53,148 nucleotides of DNA from Myxococcota bacterium (GCA_020629955.1 JAHDCI010000010.1:6954-60101); one strand, 5' to 3'. Counted from the stretch's first letter, positions 9,010-18,255 are shown. Translations and numbers: made by a program. The notes: generated by a model from the letters alone, not told the origin.

Positions 9010-10842
9010 GTGGATCACTCTTTGCAAATCCGGCCGTTCATGACTCGCATTCACCTCTCGGTCTTCCTGTTTCTCCTCGCCGCGTGCGCTCCCGAAAGCC
9101 CGGTGAACGAGATACTTCGGATCGAAAATAGCGCTGGGAAAGCCGATCGCATTTCGCTCATTCTCCAGCAATCAGAGGCTTCTCCCAACTCTCAACTCGG
9201 CATCTTTTGCGAAGGCGAGTTTGGCTGTGATGGCACCCTGAGCGTGAGGGTTCTTGCGGACGCTTGCGGGCTCCTCGCTCAGCCCGATTGCGGCACTGGT
9301 TTGATGGACGCGGCGGCTCTCGACATCGCGAGCGTTGTCGTTAGTGCCCCGAGCGGCGATCGCGTCCTTCCGCTTCGGGTCGCGACAGAAGACGGTTCCT
9401 ATTTTGCGCAAGAGGTGTCGATCGAGTTCGAGGCCGACCTCGGAGAGATGCTCGGTGTTCGAATTCAGCGTGCCGATGGTGCTCCGGATGTCCAGCTCGC
9501 GGTGGAAGCCGTGTGGGAAGACCGTGTCGGAGCTCCGCCGACCGCACTCGAGAGCTTTCTCGATGGTTTGCCGAACGCGCGCTACTACGAGGGGCCAACG
9601 ACATACGAGGGCTATCGCGTCTACGTGATCGATATCGAACAACCTCTCGACCACGACAACCCCTCCGCGGGCACTTTCGAGCAGCGCGTATTTCTGCATC
9701 ACCGGGATGAAATGGCGCCCATGACGCTCTTCTCGACCGGCTATCAGCTGCGAAGAGAGTTCCTCGCGGAGCTGACCGAATCAATGACTGGCAACCAGCT
9801 CTCGGTCGAGCACCGGTTCTTTGGTGATTCGATGCCCAACGACGCCACCGGAGAGGTTTGGGAACATCTAAATGTACGCTCCGCGGCAGCCGACCTGCAC
9901 CGTATCGTCGAGCTCTTTAAGCCCTTCTACGCCGCGCCCTGGCTCTCCACGGGACACAGCAAAGGGGGCATGACTTCTCTTTTTCACATGTATTTCCATC
10001 CCGACGATGTTGCGATGACGGTGCCCTACGTCGCGCCCTACAGCACGCAGCCTCGGGACCCTCGCTATATCGAGCATCTCGATTCCATCGGCGAAACCGA
10101 GTGCCGCGAACGTCTGCGCGGTCTCGCTCGCGGTATGCTCGAGCGCCTCGATGAGATTCTCCCGATGCTTGAGGCGGAGGCTCTCGAGAACGGCGCCCGG
10201 TACGACCTTTCCGGCGGTATTCGCGCCGCCGCGGAGGACCGGATCGAGACTCACGAGTGGGAGTTCTGGCAGGTCGGAGAGAACCTCGACGCGTGCTGGA
10301 TCTACCCGAGCTACGAAGACGTTATGGCGCTCCATCCTGAAGAGGCGCTAGGACAGTTTCAGAGCTGGATCGGTGCGCCGCGAGAGGATAGGTCGCTCCA
10401 AAACGGCTCGTCCTACGAGTACCAGGTGCTGGCCGAGTTGGGTTCTCAGGCCTTCGCCAATCACTACCTCGGCGACGCCCTGCAAAGTCCCAACGTCCCC
10501 CTTTTCGTACCCAGTGGAGCCCCAGAGCCAACCTTCGATGGGACGCTTCTCGCGGAAATCCAAGAGTGGGTCCTTCGTGACGAGGCTCCGATCGTGTTTG
10601 TCTATGGCGAGTACGATCCGTGGACTGGAGGTCGCTACGAAGTGCCAGAATCCGGCGTTCTCGTTCGTTCCTTCACGGCGCCAGCCGCGTTCCATGGAGC
10701 GGATATACGCTCCCTGAGTGAAAGTGACCGGGAAGAAGTCCTCACTATCATCGAAGGGAGTATGGGCACTCGCCCCGACCTCGGTTTCGCAGCGGGCGGG
10801 CCTGCCATTCAACCGCGCCTTCTTCACGAGGGGCTCCGATAG
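9010..10842 (+). CDS. Lipoprotein peptidase, S37 (tripeptidyl aminopeptidase) type
   Basis: 610 residues from the GTG at 9010, which follows GAGGG by four bases; an ATG at 9040 lacking such a site is the alternative. Both give a signal peptide ending in lipobox LAAC. After an N-terminal beta-rich region of about 190 residues comes an alpha/beta-hydrolase core with the S37 hallmarks: VIDIEQPLDHDNP, LSVEHRFFG and the nucleophile elbow GHSKGGMT (Ser near residue 317). A later VYGEYDPWTGG probably carries the catalytic Asp, and AAFHGADI a candidate His. S37 enzymes remove tripeptides from protein N-termini, so an exported scavenging role is likely. An apparent earlier start at 8956 lies inside the terminator and was not used. 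Confidence 0.8.
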   Translation: MDHSLQIRPFMTRIHLSVFLFLLAACAPESPVNEILRIENSAGKADRISLILQQSEASPNSQLGIFCEGEFGCDGTLSVRVLADACGLLAQPDCGTGLMDAAALDIASVVVSAPSGDRVLPLRVATEDGSYFAQEVSIEFEADLGEMLGVRIQRADGAPDVQLAVEAVWEDRVGAPPTALESFLDGLPNARYYEGPTTYEGYRVYVIDIEQPLDHDNPSAGTFEQRVFLHHRDEMAPMTLFSTGYQLRREFLAELTESMTGNQLSVEHRFFGDSMPNDATGEVWEHLNVRSAAADLHRIVELFKPFYAAPWLSTGHSKGGMTSLFHMYFHPDDVAMTVPYVAPYSTQPRDPRYIEHLDSIGETECRERLRGLARGMLERLDEILPMLEAEALENGARYDLSGGIRAAAEDRIETHEWEFWQVGENLDACWIYPSYEDVMALHPEEALGQFQSWIGAPREDRSLQNGSSYEYQVLAELGSQAFANHYLGDALQSPNVPLFVPSGAPEPTFDGTLLAEIQEWVLRDEAPIVFVYGEYDPWTGGRYEVPESGVLVRSFTAPAAFHGADIRSLSESDREEVLTIIEGSMGTRPDLGFAAGGPAIQPRLLHEGLR

Positions 10843-10859
10843 AGAGTTCACGAAACTCT
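10843..10859. terminator. Small hairpin between convergent genes
   Basis: agagtt (10843-10848) and aactct (10854-10859) can pair around a five-base loop in the 15-bp gap between two convergent genes. There is no clear T-run on either strand, so its role as a bidirectional terminator is doubtful. Confidence 0.3.
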
Positions 10860-13545
10860 ACGGGTGAACGATTTCGACTCGAAAACAGAGCGAAGGCGAT
10901 TGGTTTTGAGTGCACCCGCGTAGAGGGTCTTCCGTGAGGGGACGGTCCTGCCAGCCGGGAAGTGGGTGGTGACCATCGCCGAAAACACTGACCGTGCCGG
11001 CAGACCAGTCGATCACGAAGTGTGGATGGTGCGACTCGATTGTGGGAATTGGATCGTTTACGGCCACCCCATCATCATCCCAAAGTTCCATGCGGACCTC
11101 GGGCGAGCTTTCCGAAGAGAACGTGTGTGTCCAATCGTCCATGCAGCCGTGTAGTCCGCGCATTAGTACTCCAGGATGGTCTTCTTGGTGGCATGACTCG
11201 CGGCACCGTCTTCGTCCGTGTTCCGATGTTACGCGAACGAGGTACGGGTCCTGGTATCCACAAGACGAGAGCGCACAATCGGACTCTCCGCTGACGTCCG
11301 CGCTGGTGATGACGACTCGAACTTCGTCCCCCTCGCTGAGTCTTGGCTCGCGGGGAAAGCGAAAGGGGACCAGTTCGAGGTGCGATACGATCGGTCGATG
11401 GTCGCTCAATCGTTTCGTACCGATTTCCCCCTGGGTGTTGATGCCCCAAGCGTTTGCGCACACATGCGTCTCGGGAGCGGTCGCCGCAGGCCAAAGCGGC
11501 TCCCAAGCCGGTAGCGTTTCGCTCTGCATGAGTAGATACGGAGGCGAAGTTGGCGAGAGGGCGTCGAGCGGCGATTGCTCGGCAAAGATATAGTCGAGCC
11601 TTCGGTCTCGGACTCCATCTTCCCCGGCCTGGTCGCAACTCCAAGCAGGACATTCCAAAGCGAGCATCGAGGGCTCACCGTCCGCGTGAGGAAGGCGTGA
11701 GAGCTCGCGAGAACCTGGAGAGTCTGCGGGTAGGGCGCCGCTGCCGACAAGTGTCCCGTGCCCGCAACGTTTCCAATCATAGCGCTCTGTTGCGAGCGCG
11801 ACGTCGGGGTGATGAATGAGCCCTTCTAGCTGTTCGGGAAGGTCCCGAAGGCCCATTCGATCGAGCAGCCATCGGTAGTCGCGCGCTTCGTCGCCTTCGA
11901 CGATCCGGCCATCGACGTTGAAATCCCCAAGATAGACAATGGGCTGCATCCACGCGTCCTGTCGCGCCGCTTCTGCGAGCTCCATCATTTCGCTTAGCTG
12001 TGATTCGCGCACTTCTTCGTGACTCTTCGTGCATGAGGTCGTCAGTTCTTCGGTCGCCGCGCGGAGAGGCAAACAAAAGGGAGCGAGCTCAGGCCTGGAG
12101 TGGCACCAGGCCAATATTCCTTCTCGCGCCACGACGAGCGAGTCGGGGTCGCTGCACAGCGAAGGGTTCGCCGCTTGGAGGTGAGTGTTAAACACGTCCA
12201 GGAACATCTCGCCGGTGTCGCGAATTGGACAAGCGCTTTCGGGCTTGCGCTCGTTTCCTTCGCAGCCTGGCTGCTCCTCCGCGGAAATTTGGAGACGAAC
12301 CCATTGCACGCCCTTGGGTTTGAGACAGTCCTCGCCGCGACATTCGGAGAAGATGGTTTGTCCCCGCTCAACCGCAGGAAAGCGGCTCAACACGAAAAGG
12401 CCCGCGTGAGGCTCGCCGAAGGCGCCCGCGGTATCGAGGTGTTCGATGATCGAGTTTGGACCGTGAACCGGGCCGAGCAGCTCCATCGGAGCGGCGCCCT
12501 CCACCGCCCGGCGTGCGTTCACCTCGTCGCGAAGGCGATGCGCATCTTCTTCGCTCCACATCTCTTGCAGGGCAACAATATCGTGAGGGGCGATAAGTGC
12601 GGCGAGGTCGCTGAGGCGATGCTCGGAAAAGGGACTCCCCGTTAAGCTCCACTCAATTTCGGAGCCCCAGTGGGCAACATTCCACGACATGATCGAGAGC
12701 GGAATACCTTGCGCGCGGCCCACAAGAACCGTGCTGAGCAGCGTGCGATCGAATTCACCATCCGTATCGGCGCCACGCAACGCTGCGGGCTGTGCGTACC
12801 CGTGCGCATCTCCCGCGACAACACCGAATCCAAACCCGGGGAGACTCCCGTCGGTCGGCGAAACCAGGGAAGGGAGTGGAACGTTCATCTCAATGAAGCA
12901 GCGATCGCTTGCGCATGCACTCTCCACCTCAAGTTCTTCTGCGGAAAATTGCGGCGTTGCGGAAGAAGGTGCCGCCATCCAGGCTCGACCTTCCGCTCGG
13001 GAAACGTAGATGACGCGATCTTCGGCGGAAAGCGCACCTGGACCGTCTGCGAAGCGATCGAAATCGAGAAGGATCCGAAAGGTTTCTTGGTGATCGAGTG
13101 AATCCTGGACCGGGAGAAGATCGCGAATCGCAATGAAAAGCTCTTCTCGATTGGGGTCCACCGCGAGGGCGATACGCGCATCTGTGGCCTGTGCAGCGGA
13201 GAGAGGTAGTTCCGTGGCGCCCCAATATTCTCGCTGTGACTGAAGCCCGTCGATCTCGGGGGGCTCTTGCTGAAGCGGCTGCACGGTGACGCATTCGAGT
13301 GGCAAGCGCGCACCGACGTTGCAGGTATCCGAACGCGGAATTCGAACGCTCGATGGTTCGCCACCGGTCGGCGGGAAAAGGGTGTCCGCAGAGCTTGCAG
13401 ACGGGACGCTTCCGCCCGCAAATACGGAAACGGGGTCTGCCGGGTCGGATACTTCTTCCGCTGTAGCCCATTCAAACGATAGCGAAGGCTCGCATCCGAT
13501 GGCCCAAATGAAAGTTGCGAAAAGAGAAAGCTGCCGCGCGGTCAC
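10858..13545 (-). CDS. Large exported endonuclease/exonuclease/phosphatase-family protein with accessory domains
   Basis: 895 residues, GTG start. The N-terminus (hydrophobic to AIGC at residue 18) suggests a lipoprotein. Residues about 95-275 look like a family-9 carbohydrate-binding or DOMON-like beta sandwich (PPEIDG at its start, ALAVDPNREELFIAIR, FRILLDFD). The EEP catalytic domain spans about 283-725 with the metal and active-site residues in place: SWNVAHWG (Asn288), LQEMW (Glu328), NTHLQA (His455), GDFNVDG (Asp541, Asn543), DRRLDYIF and SDHRP (Asp716, His717). Residues about 738-870 resemble a C2-like domain (DPYLVRV, ELWDDDG). The closest architecture I know is secreted sphingomyelinase- or DNase-like EEP proteins; the substrate (lipid or nucleic acid) is open. 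It is last in the M19/DUF1801 unit, 56 bp downstream. Confidence 0.78.
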   Translation of the reverse strand: MTARQLSLFATFIWAIGCEPSLSFEWATAEEVSDPADPVSVFAGGSVPSASSADTLFPPTGGEPSSVRIPRSDTCNVGARLPLECVTVQPLQQEPPEIDGLQSQREYWGATELPLSAAQATDARIALAVDPNREELFIAIRDLLPVQDSLDHQETFRILLDFDRFADGPGALSAEDRVIYVSRAEGRAWMAAPSSATPQFSAEELEVESACASDRCFIEMNVPLPSLVSPTDGSLPGFGFGVVAGDAHGYAQPAALRGADTDGEFDRTLLSTVLVGRAQGIPLSIMSWNVAHWGSEIEWSLTGSPFSEHRLSDLAALIAPHDIVALQEMWSEEDAHRLRDEVNARRAVEGAAPMELLGPVHGPNSIIEHLDTAGAFGEPHAGLFVLSRFPAVERGQTIFSECRGEDCLKPKGVQWVRLQISAEEQPGCEGNERKPESACPIRDTGEMFLDVFNTHLQAANPSLCSDPDSLVVAREGILAWCHSRPELAPFCLPLRAATEELTTSCTKSHEEVRESQLSEMMELAEAARQDAWMQPIVYLGDFNVDGRIVEGDEARDYRWLLDRMGLRDLPEQLEGLIHHPDVALATERYDWKRCGHGTLVGSGALPADSPGSRELSRLPHADGEPSMLALECPAWSCDQAGEDGVRDRRLDYIFAEQSPLDALSPTSPPYLLMQSETLPAWEPLWPAATAPETHVCANAWGINTQGEIGTKRLSDHRPIVSHLELVPFRFPREPRLSEGDEVRVVITSADVSGESDCALSSCGYQDPYLVRVTSEHGRRRCRESCHQEDHPGVLMRGLHGCMDDWTHTFSSESSPEVRMELWDDDGVAVNDPIPTIESHHPHFVIDWSAGTVSVFGDGHHPLPGWQDRPLTEDPLRGCTQNQSPSLCFRVEIVHP

Positions 13546-13601
13546 ATGAGTGTGTGTCTCGTGCGCGTCTCGCCTGAGTCAGAATTTCGCAGGGCCGCTA
13601 T

Positions 13602-14000
13602 CTAGTCGCGATTCGAGTGGTAGCGCAGCGCCGCGCGGATGCACTCTCGAACGATCGCACGGTTGAAATGAGTGTCACGCTCCCAATAAATCGCGCGGCT
13701 TTTTTCGTATCTCAGGGCGTCACCATAGGTCTGCCGATAGCCTTCAATAAGGGTGGTGCTACAAGGCACGAAGAGCGCATATCCGGTTCGAAATGGCGCT
13801 AGACGAATCGTAGTTCCGGTCTTTGGGCGCTCGGTTAAATACGCTGGCTGTCCCCATCGGAGCGCTTCAATAGGTGTTCCGATGCCGGGCTCGGCGGCCG
13901 TTTCGAAAATGAGTTCGCGAATCGCCAAAAGTTCACGCTTGATGCTCGAATCGAATGCATCAAACGCTCGCTCGACTTCTTTGTTTTGAAATGGCTTCAT
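13602..14000 (-). CDS. DUF1801 (YdhG-like) domain protein
   Basis: 132 residues, cytoplasmic, no signal peptide. It fits the DUF1801 fold throughout: ALRWGQPAY in the centre, TTIRLAPF, YALFVPC and a C-terminal Arg-rich helix with IREC-type residues. Members are sometimes called iron-chaperone-like, but a biochemical role is not established. The start overlaps the stop of the M19 dipeptidase gene by ATGA, so the two are co-translated, with no obvious functional link to the exported neighbours. Confidence 0.75.
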   Translation of the reverse strand: MKPFQNKEVERAFDAFDSSIKRELLAIRELIFETAAEPGIGTPIEALRWGQPAYLTERPKTGTTIRLAPFRTGYALFVPCSTTLIEGYRQTYGDALRYEKSRAIYWERDTHFNRAIVRECIRAALRYHSNRD

Positions 14001-15361
14001 GGTCCGTCCGCATCCGAGTCTGCTTGGGGGCTGATGCGCTCCGCATCCGAGTCTGCCTCGGCGTCGATGCGCTGCGCGTCGAGCACTCGGAGCACGTTCT
14101 CTCCGAAGATCGCTCGAACGTTGAGTTCCCTCGATTCGAGTTCCTCACGCAGAACTCCGAGATCCGATACGTCTTCCATTCCGATCGGGAGTTCCGGGAC
14201 GCCGTCAAAATCGGAGCCGAGGCACGCCGCTCCCGGTCCGCCGACCTCAATGATGTGGGCGATATGATCGGCGAGGGTCGCCACGCTCGGCGGATTGAGA
14301 TCTGGATCGAGCTCGAGCGCGAGCCGGAACTTCGCCGCGCCCCGATCGACCCAGTTCTCATATTGGTCCTCGAGCGGCCGAAAGAGCGCGCGTCGCTGAA
14401 ACTCGATTCTCCGCCGTCTACCGCGATACGAGGCGTCGATGTACTGCGTATAGAAGTTCGCGCAGATTGCACCACCGTTTGCGCCAACCCGGCGAATCAT
14501 CGCGTCCGTCATATTGCGTGGATGGTTGCTGAGCGCGCGAGCCGACGAGTGGCTCGCGAGCACCGGGCGTTCCGCGATTTCCATGATATCCCAGAAGGTT
14601 TGATCGCTGACGTGGCTGATATCGACGATCATGCCGAGATCGTTCATTTCTCGGATAATGCGGCGTCCGAGCCGGGTAAGGCCTTCCTCGGGTGCATCTC
14701 CCGAGGACGAATGGCCGAAGGGATTGTCGATCGACCACGTGATGGTCATGTACCGGTTTCCGAGCTCGTAAAGGCGCCTTAGCCTCTGAATCGCAAGACG
14801 AGGATCGTCTGTTCCCAGCGCATGACCACCTTCAACTCCCATGAGGACCGCGATTTTCCCATCTCTTGCCGCGGCGCGAATTTCTTCTCCCGTAGTGCAG
14901 AGAGCCAGGGTTTCAGGATGGGCCTCGACAGCTCCGCGAATGTGCTCCGTTAGTGCGAGCGCGCGGGGCCACCAAGTTTCCGGATCTCGAAAGCGGGTCG
15001 GGCTGACATATACCGAGAAAAAAGCTCCCGTCAGGCCACCCTCACGCATCCGCGGAACGTCCACGTGTCCTCCCTCGAGCGGCCCGGTGATGTCGTCCCC
15101 ATCATCCAGCATTCGTTGCGGCGTATCGATATGGGTATCGATGGCGATGAATGGAAGCGGCTCCTCCTCCGCCGGTTGAGGCTCGGCCGCTCGAGCGGCT
15201 TCCGTTCGATGCGGCGTCTCTTCGGCCGCTGGCGTCTCTTCCGATGGCGTTTCGGGAGGTGCTTGAGACACTTCTGCGCTCGCGTTTGAATCGTCGCCGC
15301 AGCGGAAGAGCAGCATGCAAAGAACGAGAGAGACGAGCGTTTTGCAAGTTTTGGAGAACAT
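13997..15361 (-). CDS. Exported M19-family (renal-type) dipeptidase
   Basis: 454 residues. A hydrophobic N-terminus reaches LFRC at residues 18-21. Cys21 followed by GDDS looks like a lipoprotein end, although Arg at -1 is atypical for a lipobox. A Glu/Pro/Ala linker (25-70) leads to the M19 core, a TIM barrel that hydrolyses dipeptides. Zinc-site motifs are present: DTHIDTP (His77, Asp79), GVEGGHALG (bridging Glu), DISHVSD, LASHSSA and LGSDFDGV near the end. The C-terminus carries a duplicated DA-x-RI-acidic segment encoded by a 33-bp direct repeat. It is first gene of a three-gene unit. A cell-wall-peptide or nutrient-peptide role is plausible. Confidence 0.88.
   Translation of the reverse strand: MFSKTCKTLVSLVLCMLLFRCGDDSNASAEVSQAPPETPSEETPAAEETPHRTEAARAAEPQPAEEEPLPFIAIDTHIDTPQRMLDDGDDITGPLEGGHVDVPRMREGGLTGAFFSVYVSPTRFRDPETWWPRALALTEHIRGAVEAHPETLALCTTGEEIRAAARDGKIAVLMGVEGGHALGTDDPRLAIQRLRRLYELGNRYMTITWSIDNPFGHSSSGDAPEEGLTRLGRRIIREMNDLGMIVDISHVSDQTFWDIMEIAERPVLASHSSARALSNHPRNMTDAMIRRVGANGGAICANFYTQYIDASYRGRRRRIEFQRRALFRPLEDQYENWVDRGAAKFRLALELDPDLNPPSVATLADHIAHIIEVGGPGAACLGSDFDGVPELPIGMEDVSDLGVLREELESRELNVRAIFGENVLRVLDAQRIDAEADSDAERISPQADSDADGP
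14008..14073. repeat. 33-bp direct repeat, two copies, inside the dipeptidase C-terminus
   Basis: Units at 14008-14040 and 14041-14073 both begin ccgcatccgagtctgc and end gatgcgct. They encode two copies of an acidic tail segment in frame (33 bp = 11 codons), so copy-number change would not break the gene. Confidence 0.8.
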
Positions 15362-15746
15362 AGTTCGGTGAGCAGTCTGTTGTTCGTTTCCGGCGATATG
15401 TCGCGAACATTTTGGGCGCGCAGAGGCGTCCGATTTAGAGTCGGGTGTCTTCCTTGCTCGGCGTCAAGCGTCCGAGCGGGTGAAAATTTCGCAAAGCGAG
15501 ATTCGAACAGGTCGACGGACCGAGAGAGAACTCTACGTCGGTTTTCTGTCCACCGGTCCACATTTTGGAAAATCGCAACTCGATTCGTTTTTGGATTGCC
15601 TCCACGATTTTTTAGACCCACGATCGCGGCTCTCAAACGTCTCCCAGCACCGCCTCTCGCAGCTCCCGTCAGGTTGAGCGCGATCGAACCAAGAAGGCCT
15701 GTTTTTCTTTTCTGAGTTTGGCGCTTGCGTCAGAAACGGAGTGAGC
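15362..15746. other. Divergent intergenic region
   Basis: About 385 bp between the divergent dipeptidase and ATP-grasp-like genes. Apparent frames within it have poor starts and no recognisable product. It holds a candidate operator at 15381-15409 and the ribosome site GGAG (15738-15741) of the plus-strand gene. Confidence 0.6.
15381..15409. promoter_or_regulatory. Possible operator: nested inverted repeat
   Basis: TGTTCG (15381-15386) and CGAACA (15404-15409) are perfect inverted repeats 17 bases apart. Inside lies a second palindrome, GCGA-TATG-TCGC (15393-15404). The site is 20-48 bp upstream of the dipeptidase start, a usual place for repressor binding. No regulator gene lies beside it. 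Confidence 0.3.
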
Positions 15747-17219
15747 GTGTCGAACGCACGTTGTGAACGGATTGTCCCCGGCAGTTTTGAGCCGGAACAT
15801 CACTATTACCCACGAGTCCTTAACGCTCATAGGCATCCCTTGGTGCGTTTCTTTCTTTCGTTGAGCAATGACCAACTCGCAGAGAGATACATTCATCTCC
15901 ATCCCGAGGCGGATCGGGATCGCGTGCATTCGCTCTTGGCCCACCGACCAACGCACTTTCGTTGGGCCGGTGCGGACGTCTTCCATGTCGCGACCGATCG
16001 CGGCGTGCGCCGGAACGTGGTGATTGAGACCAACTCCTCTCCGTCTGGTCAGAAGTCGATGCCCTACGACGATGAAGAAATGGGAATGGGAGGCTATCGC
16101 GAGCTGATGGAACGGACCTTTCTTCCGATGACTCGGCGCCGCGGCCTTCCGGCCGGAGAACTTGCGGTGATCTGCGACAAGAACCCGATGGAGACCCGCG
16201 CTTACGCCGCAGTGCTCGCAGAGCTTTCCGGCGAACCGGTTTGGTGGGTTCACTGGCCGCAAGGCGAGGAAAACATTGCGTTCGTCGACTCGCGGGGAGT
16301 CCTGAACCTTCGAACGGACAATGGACAAGTTCCGATTCGCGCAGCGTTCAAATACCTAACGCAGCGTCCTTGGAATCGCCTGCCTCCACTGACTCGCACG
16401 GTCGTTCTTAACCCTGTGCTGGTCTGTTTGGCAGGGGGCCGAAACAAGCTGATGGCATCAAAGGCGTACGACTTGATGAACGCGGACTTAGATGGAACCG
16501 GCATTCGGTTGCGGACGCCAGAGACCATCTGGGATGTCGCGAAACAAGAGGTCCCTCTTTGGGTAGAGCGAATGGGCGGAGTCGCGGTTGTGAAGGTCCC
16601 TTACGCGAACGCGGGACAGGGCGTCTACACGATTACCAGCAAGTCGGAGCTTGATGCCTTTATGGCGATGGAGCATCGCTACGACCTATTCATCGTCCAG
16701 AGCCTGATCGGGAACGCTGCGTGGAGCTCGCGTACGCGCGAGGGCACTCTCTATCATGTCGGCACGATCCCGAATAAGAAGGGCGAGATATTCGCGGCCG
16801 ATCTTCGGTTCATGGTCGGCGCGGACCCCAGCGGGTTCTATCCGCTCGCCATCTACGCGAGACGTGCGCGAAAACCACTGGCGCCCACACTCGAAAGCGG
16901 CGTCTCCTCCTGGGATATGCTCGGCACGAACCTCTCCAAGCAAAACGAAGATGGAAGCTGGACGACCGAGCCCGAGCGGCTCCTGCTCATGGACAGTCGA
17001 GATTTTAACCGGCTCGGGATCGGGCTCGACGACCTGACCGAGGCCTACATCCAGACGGTGCTATCCGTCACTGCGATCGACGAAATGGCGAAGCGGCTGA
17101 CAACGAAAAAGGGGCTCTTTCGACGAAAGTTCTTTGGAACTCTGAACAGCGACGCGGGCTTGCTCCGCGAAATTTGCCGCATCCCAGGAGAGAAGGGAGG
17201 AACGCATGCGACGAGCTAG
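15747..17219 (+). CDS. Circularly permuted ATP-grasp-like protein (putative amide-bond ligase)
   Basis: 490 residues from the GTG at 15747, which lies five bases after GGAG; another GTG six bases earlier is in frame. No signal peptide or membrane segment. The order of motifs recalls circularly permuted ATP-grasp proteins (DUF404/407 and glutathionylspermidine-synthase-like): an early VVIETNSSPSGQ, then NPVLVCLAGGRNK, then VVKVPYANAGQGVY as the ATP-binding strand and loop, and later AADLRFMVG and NLSKQN as candidate Mg2+ ligands. It probably forms an amide bond between an amino acid or amine and an unknown acceptor. It is first of a three-gene overlapping set and overlaps the M14 gene by 14 bp. 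Assignment is by eye, and I do not know a characterised close relative. Confidence 0.6.
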   Translation: MSNARCERIVPGSFEPEHHYYPRVLNAHRHPLVRFFLSLSNDQLAERYIHLHPEADRDRVHSLLAHRPTHFRWAGADVFHVATDRGVRRNVVIETNSSPSGQKSMPYDDEEMGMGGYRELMERTFLPMTRRRGLPAGELAVICDKNPMETRAYAAVLAELSGEPVWWVHWPQGEENIAFVDSRGVLNLRTDNGQVPIRAAFKYLTQRPWNRLPPLTRTVVLNPVLVCLAGGRNKLMASKAYDLMNADLDGTGIRLRTPETIWDVAKQEVPLWVERMGGVAVVKVPYANAGQGVYTITSKSELDAFMAMEHRYDLFIVQSLIGNAAWSSRTREGTLYHVGTIPNKKGEIFAADLRFMVGADPSGFYPLAIYARRARKPLAPTLESGVSSWDMLGTNLSKQNEDGSWTTEPERLLLMDSRDFNRLGIGLDDLTEAYIQTVLSVTAIDEMAKRLTTKKGLFRRKFFGTLNSDAGLLREICRIPGEKGGTHATS

Positions 17220-18255
17220 TTCGGCCTATCAGGATGGTCGGATCCCTATCGTTAAAGAAATCTGTCTTGAAGATTTTCCTGTGGGGCGGTCACGCGCGCT
17301 CTTGGAGGTCTCGCGAGACGGTCTCGGCCGGACTGTCTGTCTGCCGCTATTGATTCTTCGTGGGTCAAAACCGGGGCCGACGTTCGGACTCACCGCAGCG
17401 CTACACGGAAACGAGCTCAACGGCATTCCGGTGATTCGACGGCTCTTGGCATCTCTGGATGGCGTACCCCTTCGGGGCACGATCCTCGCGGCGCCGGTCT
17501 TGAATATCCCAGGATTTCTCGCGAACCAACGACGTTACCGAGACGGCGTCGACCTCAACCACATCATGCCCGGTGATCCCCGCGGAAATGAGTCGGAAGT
17601 GTACGCACACTCGATCGTCGAGCGGCTTATCCATCACTTCGATCTCATGATGGATCTCCACACTGCCTCGTTTGGACGAATCAACTCCCTCTACGTTCGG
17701 GCCGATATGAGTGACCCGGATACCGCAACGATGGCGCGTCTTCAGCGCCCGCAAATCATCCTGCACAATCCGCCTGCGGACCATACGCTCCGCGGCGCGG
17801 CGGCGGAGCTGGGGATCCCCGCCGTCACCGTGGAGATTGGGGACCCGCAGGTGTTTCAGCAAAAGCATATTCGGCCAACGCTCGCCGGGATTCGCGCCGT
17901 TCTCAGCGAAAGAAAGATGATCGCCGGAAAGAAACGCGTCGAGCGTCCACCCGCCGTTCTATGCTCACGGTCCGAGTGGCTCTTTACCTCCAGCGGCGGG
18001 CTTCTCGAGGTTCAACCTGAGCTTGCGTCGATCGTTGAAACGGGAGACCAGGTCGCGCGTCAGGTCGACATCTTTGGGGATGTCATCGCGACGTACACAG
18101 CGCCGCAGCGCGGCGTCGTGATTGGGAAAGCGGTCAATCCTGTTGCCCCGACCGGGTCTCGGATCCTGCACGTGGGGCATATCGCGACGGATGAAGAACG
18201 CGCGGCGCTTCTAGGATCTCATCGTTATTCGGATGTCCCGGAGGCTCCTGAATGA
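17206..18255 (+). CDS. Succinylglutamate desuccinylase/aspartoacylase-type zinc hydrolase (M14 superfamily)
   Basis: 349 residues. Zinc-site residues of the AstE/ASPA group are visible: LHGNELNG (His67, Glu70), VDLNHIMPG, MMDLHTA (His152) and the catalytic Glu210 in VTVEIGD. The C-terminal 90 residues form the usual beta-rich cap (GGLLEVQPELASIVETGDQVARQVDIFGD). Enzymes of this group cleave an N-acyl or amide group from a small amino-acid substrate. Lying between two ATP-grasp genes, it is more likely to process their product than to act in arginine catabolism, since no other ast genes are present. It overlaps the upstream gene by 14 bp and the next by 4 bp. Confidence 0.87.
   Translation: MRRASSAYQDGRIPIVKEICLEDFPVGRSRALLEVSRDGLGRTVCLPLLILRGSKPGPTFGLTAALHGNELNGIPVIRRLLASLDGVPLRGTILAAPVLNIPGFLANQRRYRDGVDLNHIMPGDPRGNESEVYAHSIVERLIHHFDLMMDLHTASFGRINSLYVRADMSDPDTATMARLQRPQIILHNPPADHTLRGAAAELGIPAVTVEIGDPQVFQQKHIRPTLAGIRAVLSERKMIAGKKRVERPPAVLCSRSEWLFTSSGGLLEVQPELASIVETGDQVARQVDIFGDVIATYTAPQRGVVIGKAVNPVAPTGSRILHVGHIATDEERAALLGSHRYSDVPEAPE

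Noticed and set aside
13955-14782. 275-codon plus-strand frame opposite the M19 dipeptidase
   Set aside because: Antisense to conserved zinc-site motifs; no plausible domain and no ribosome site.
15368-15715. 115-codon plus-strand frame in the divergent gap
   Set aside because: Arg/Ser-rich product, no ribosome site, and it lies across the likely promoter/operator region.
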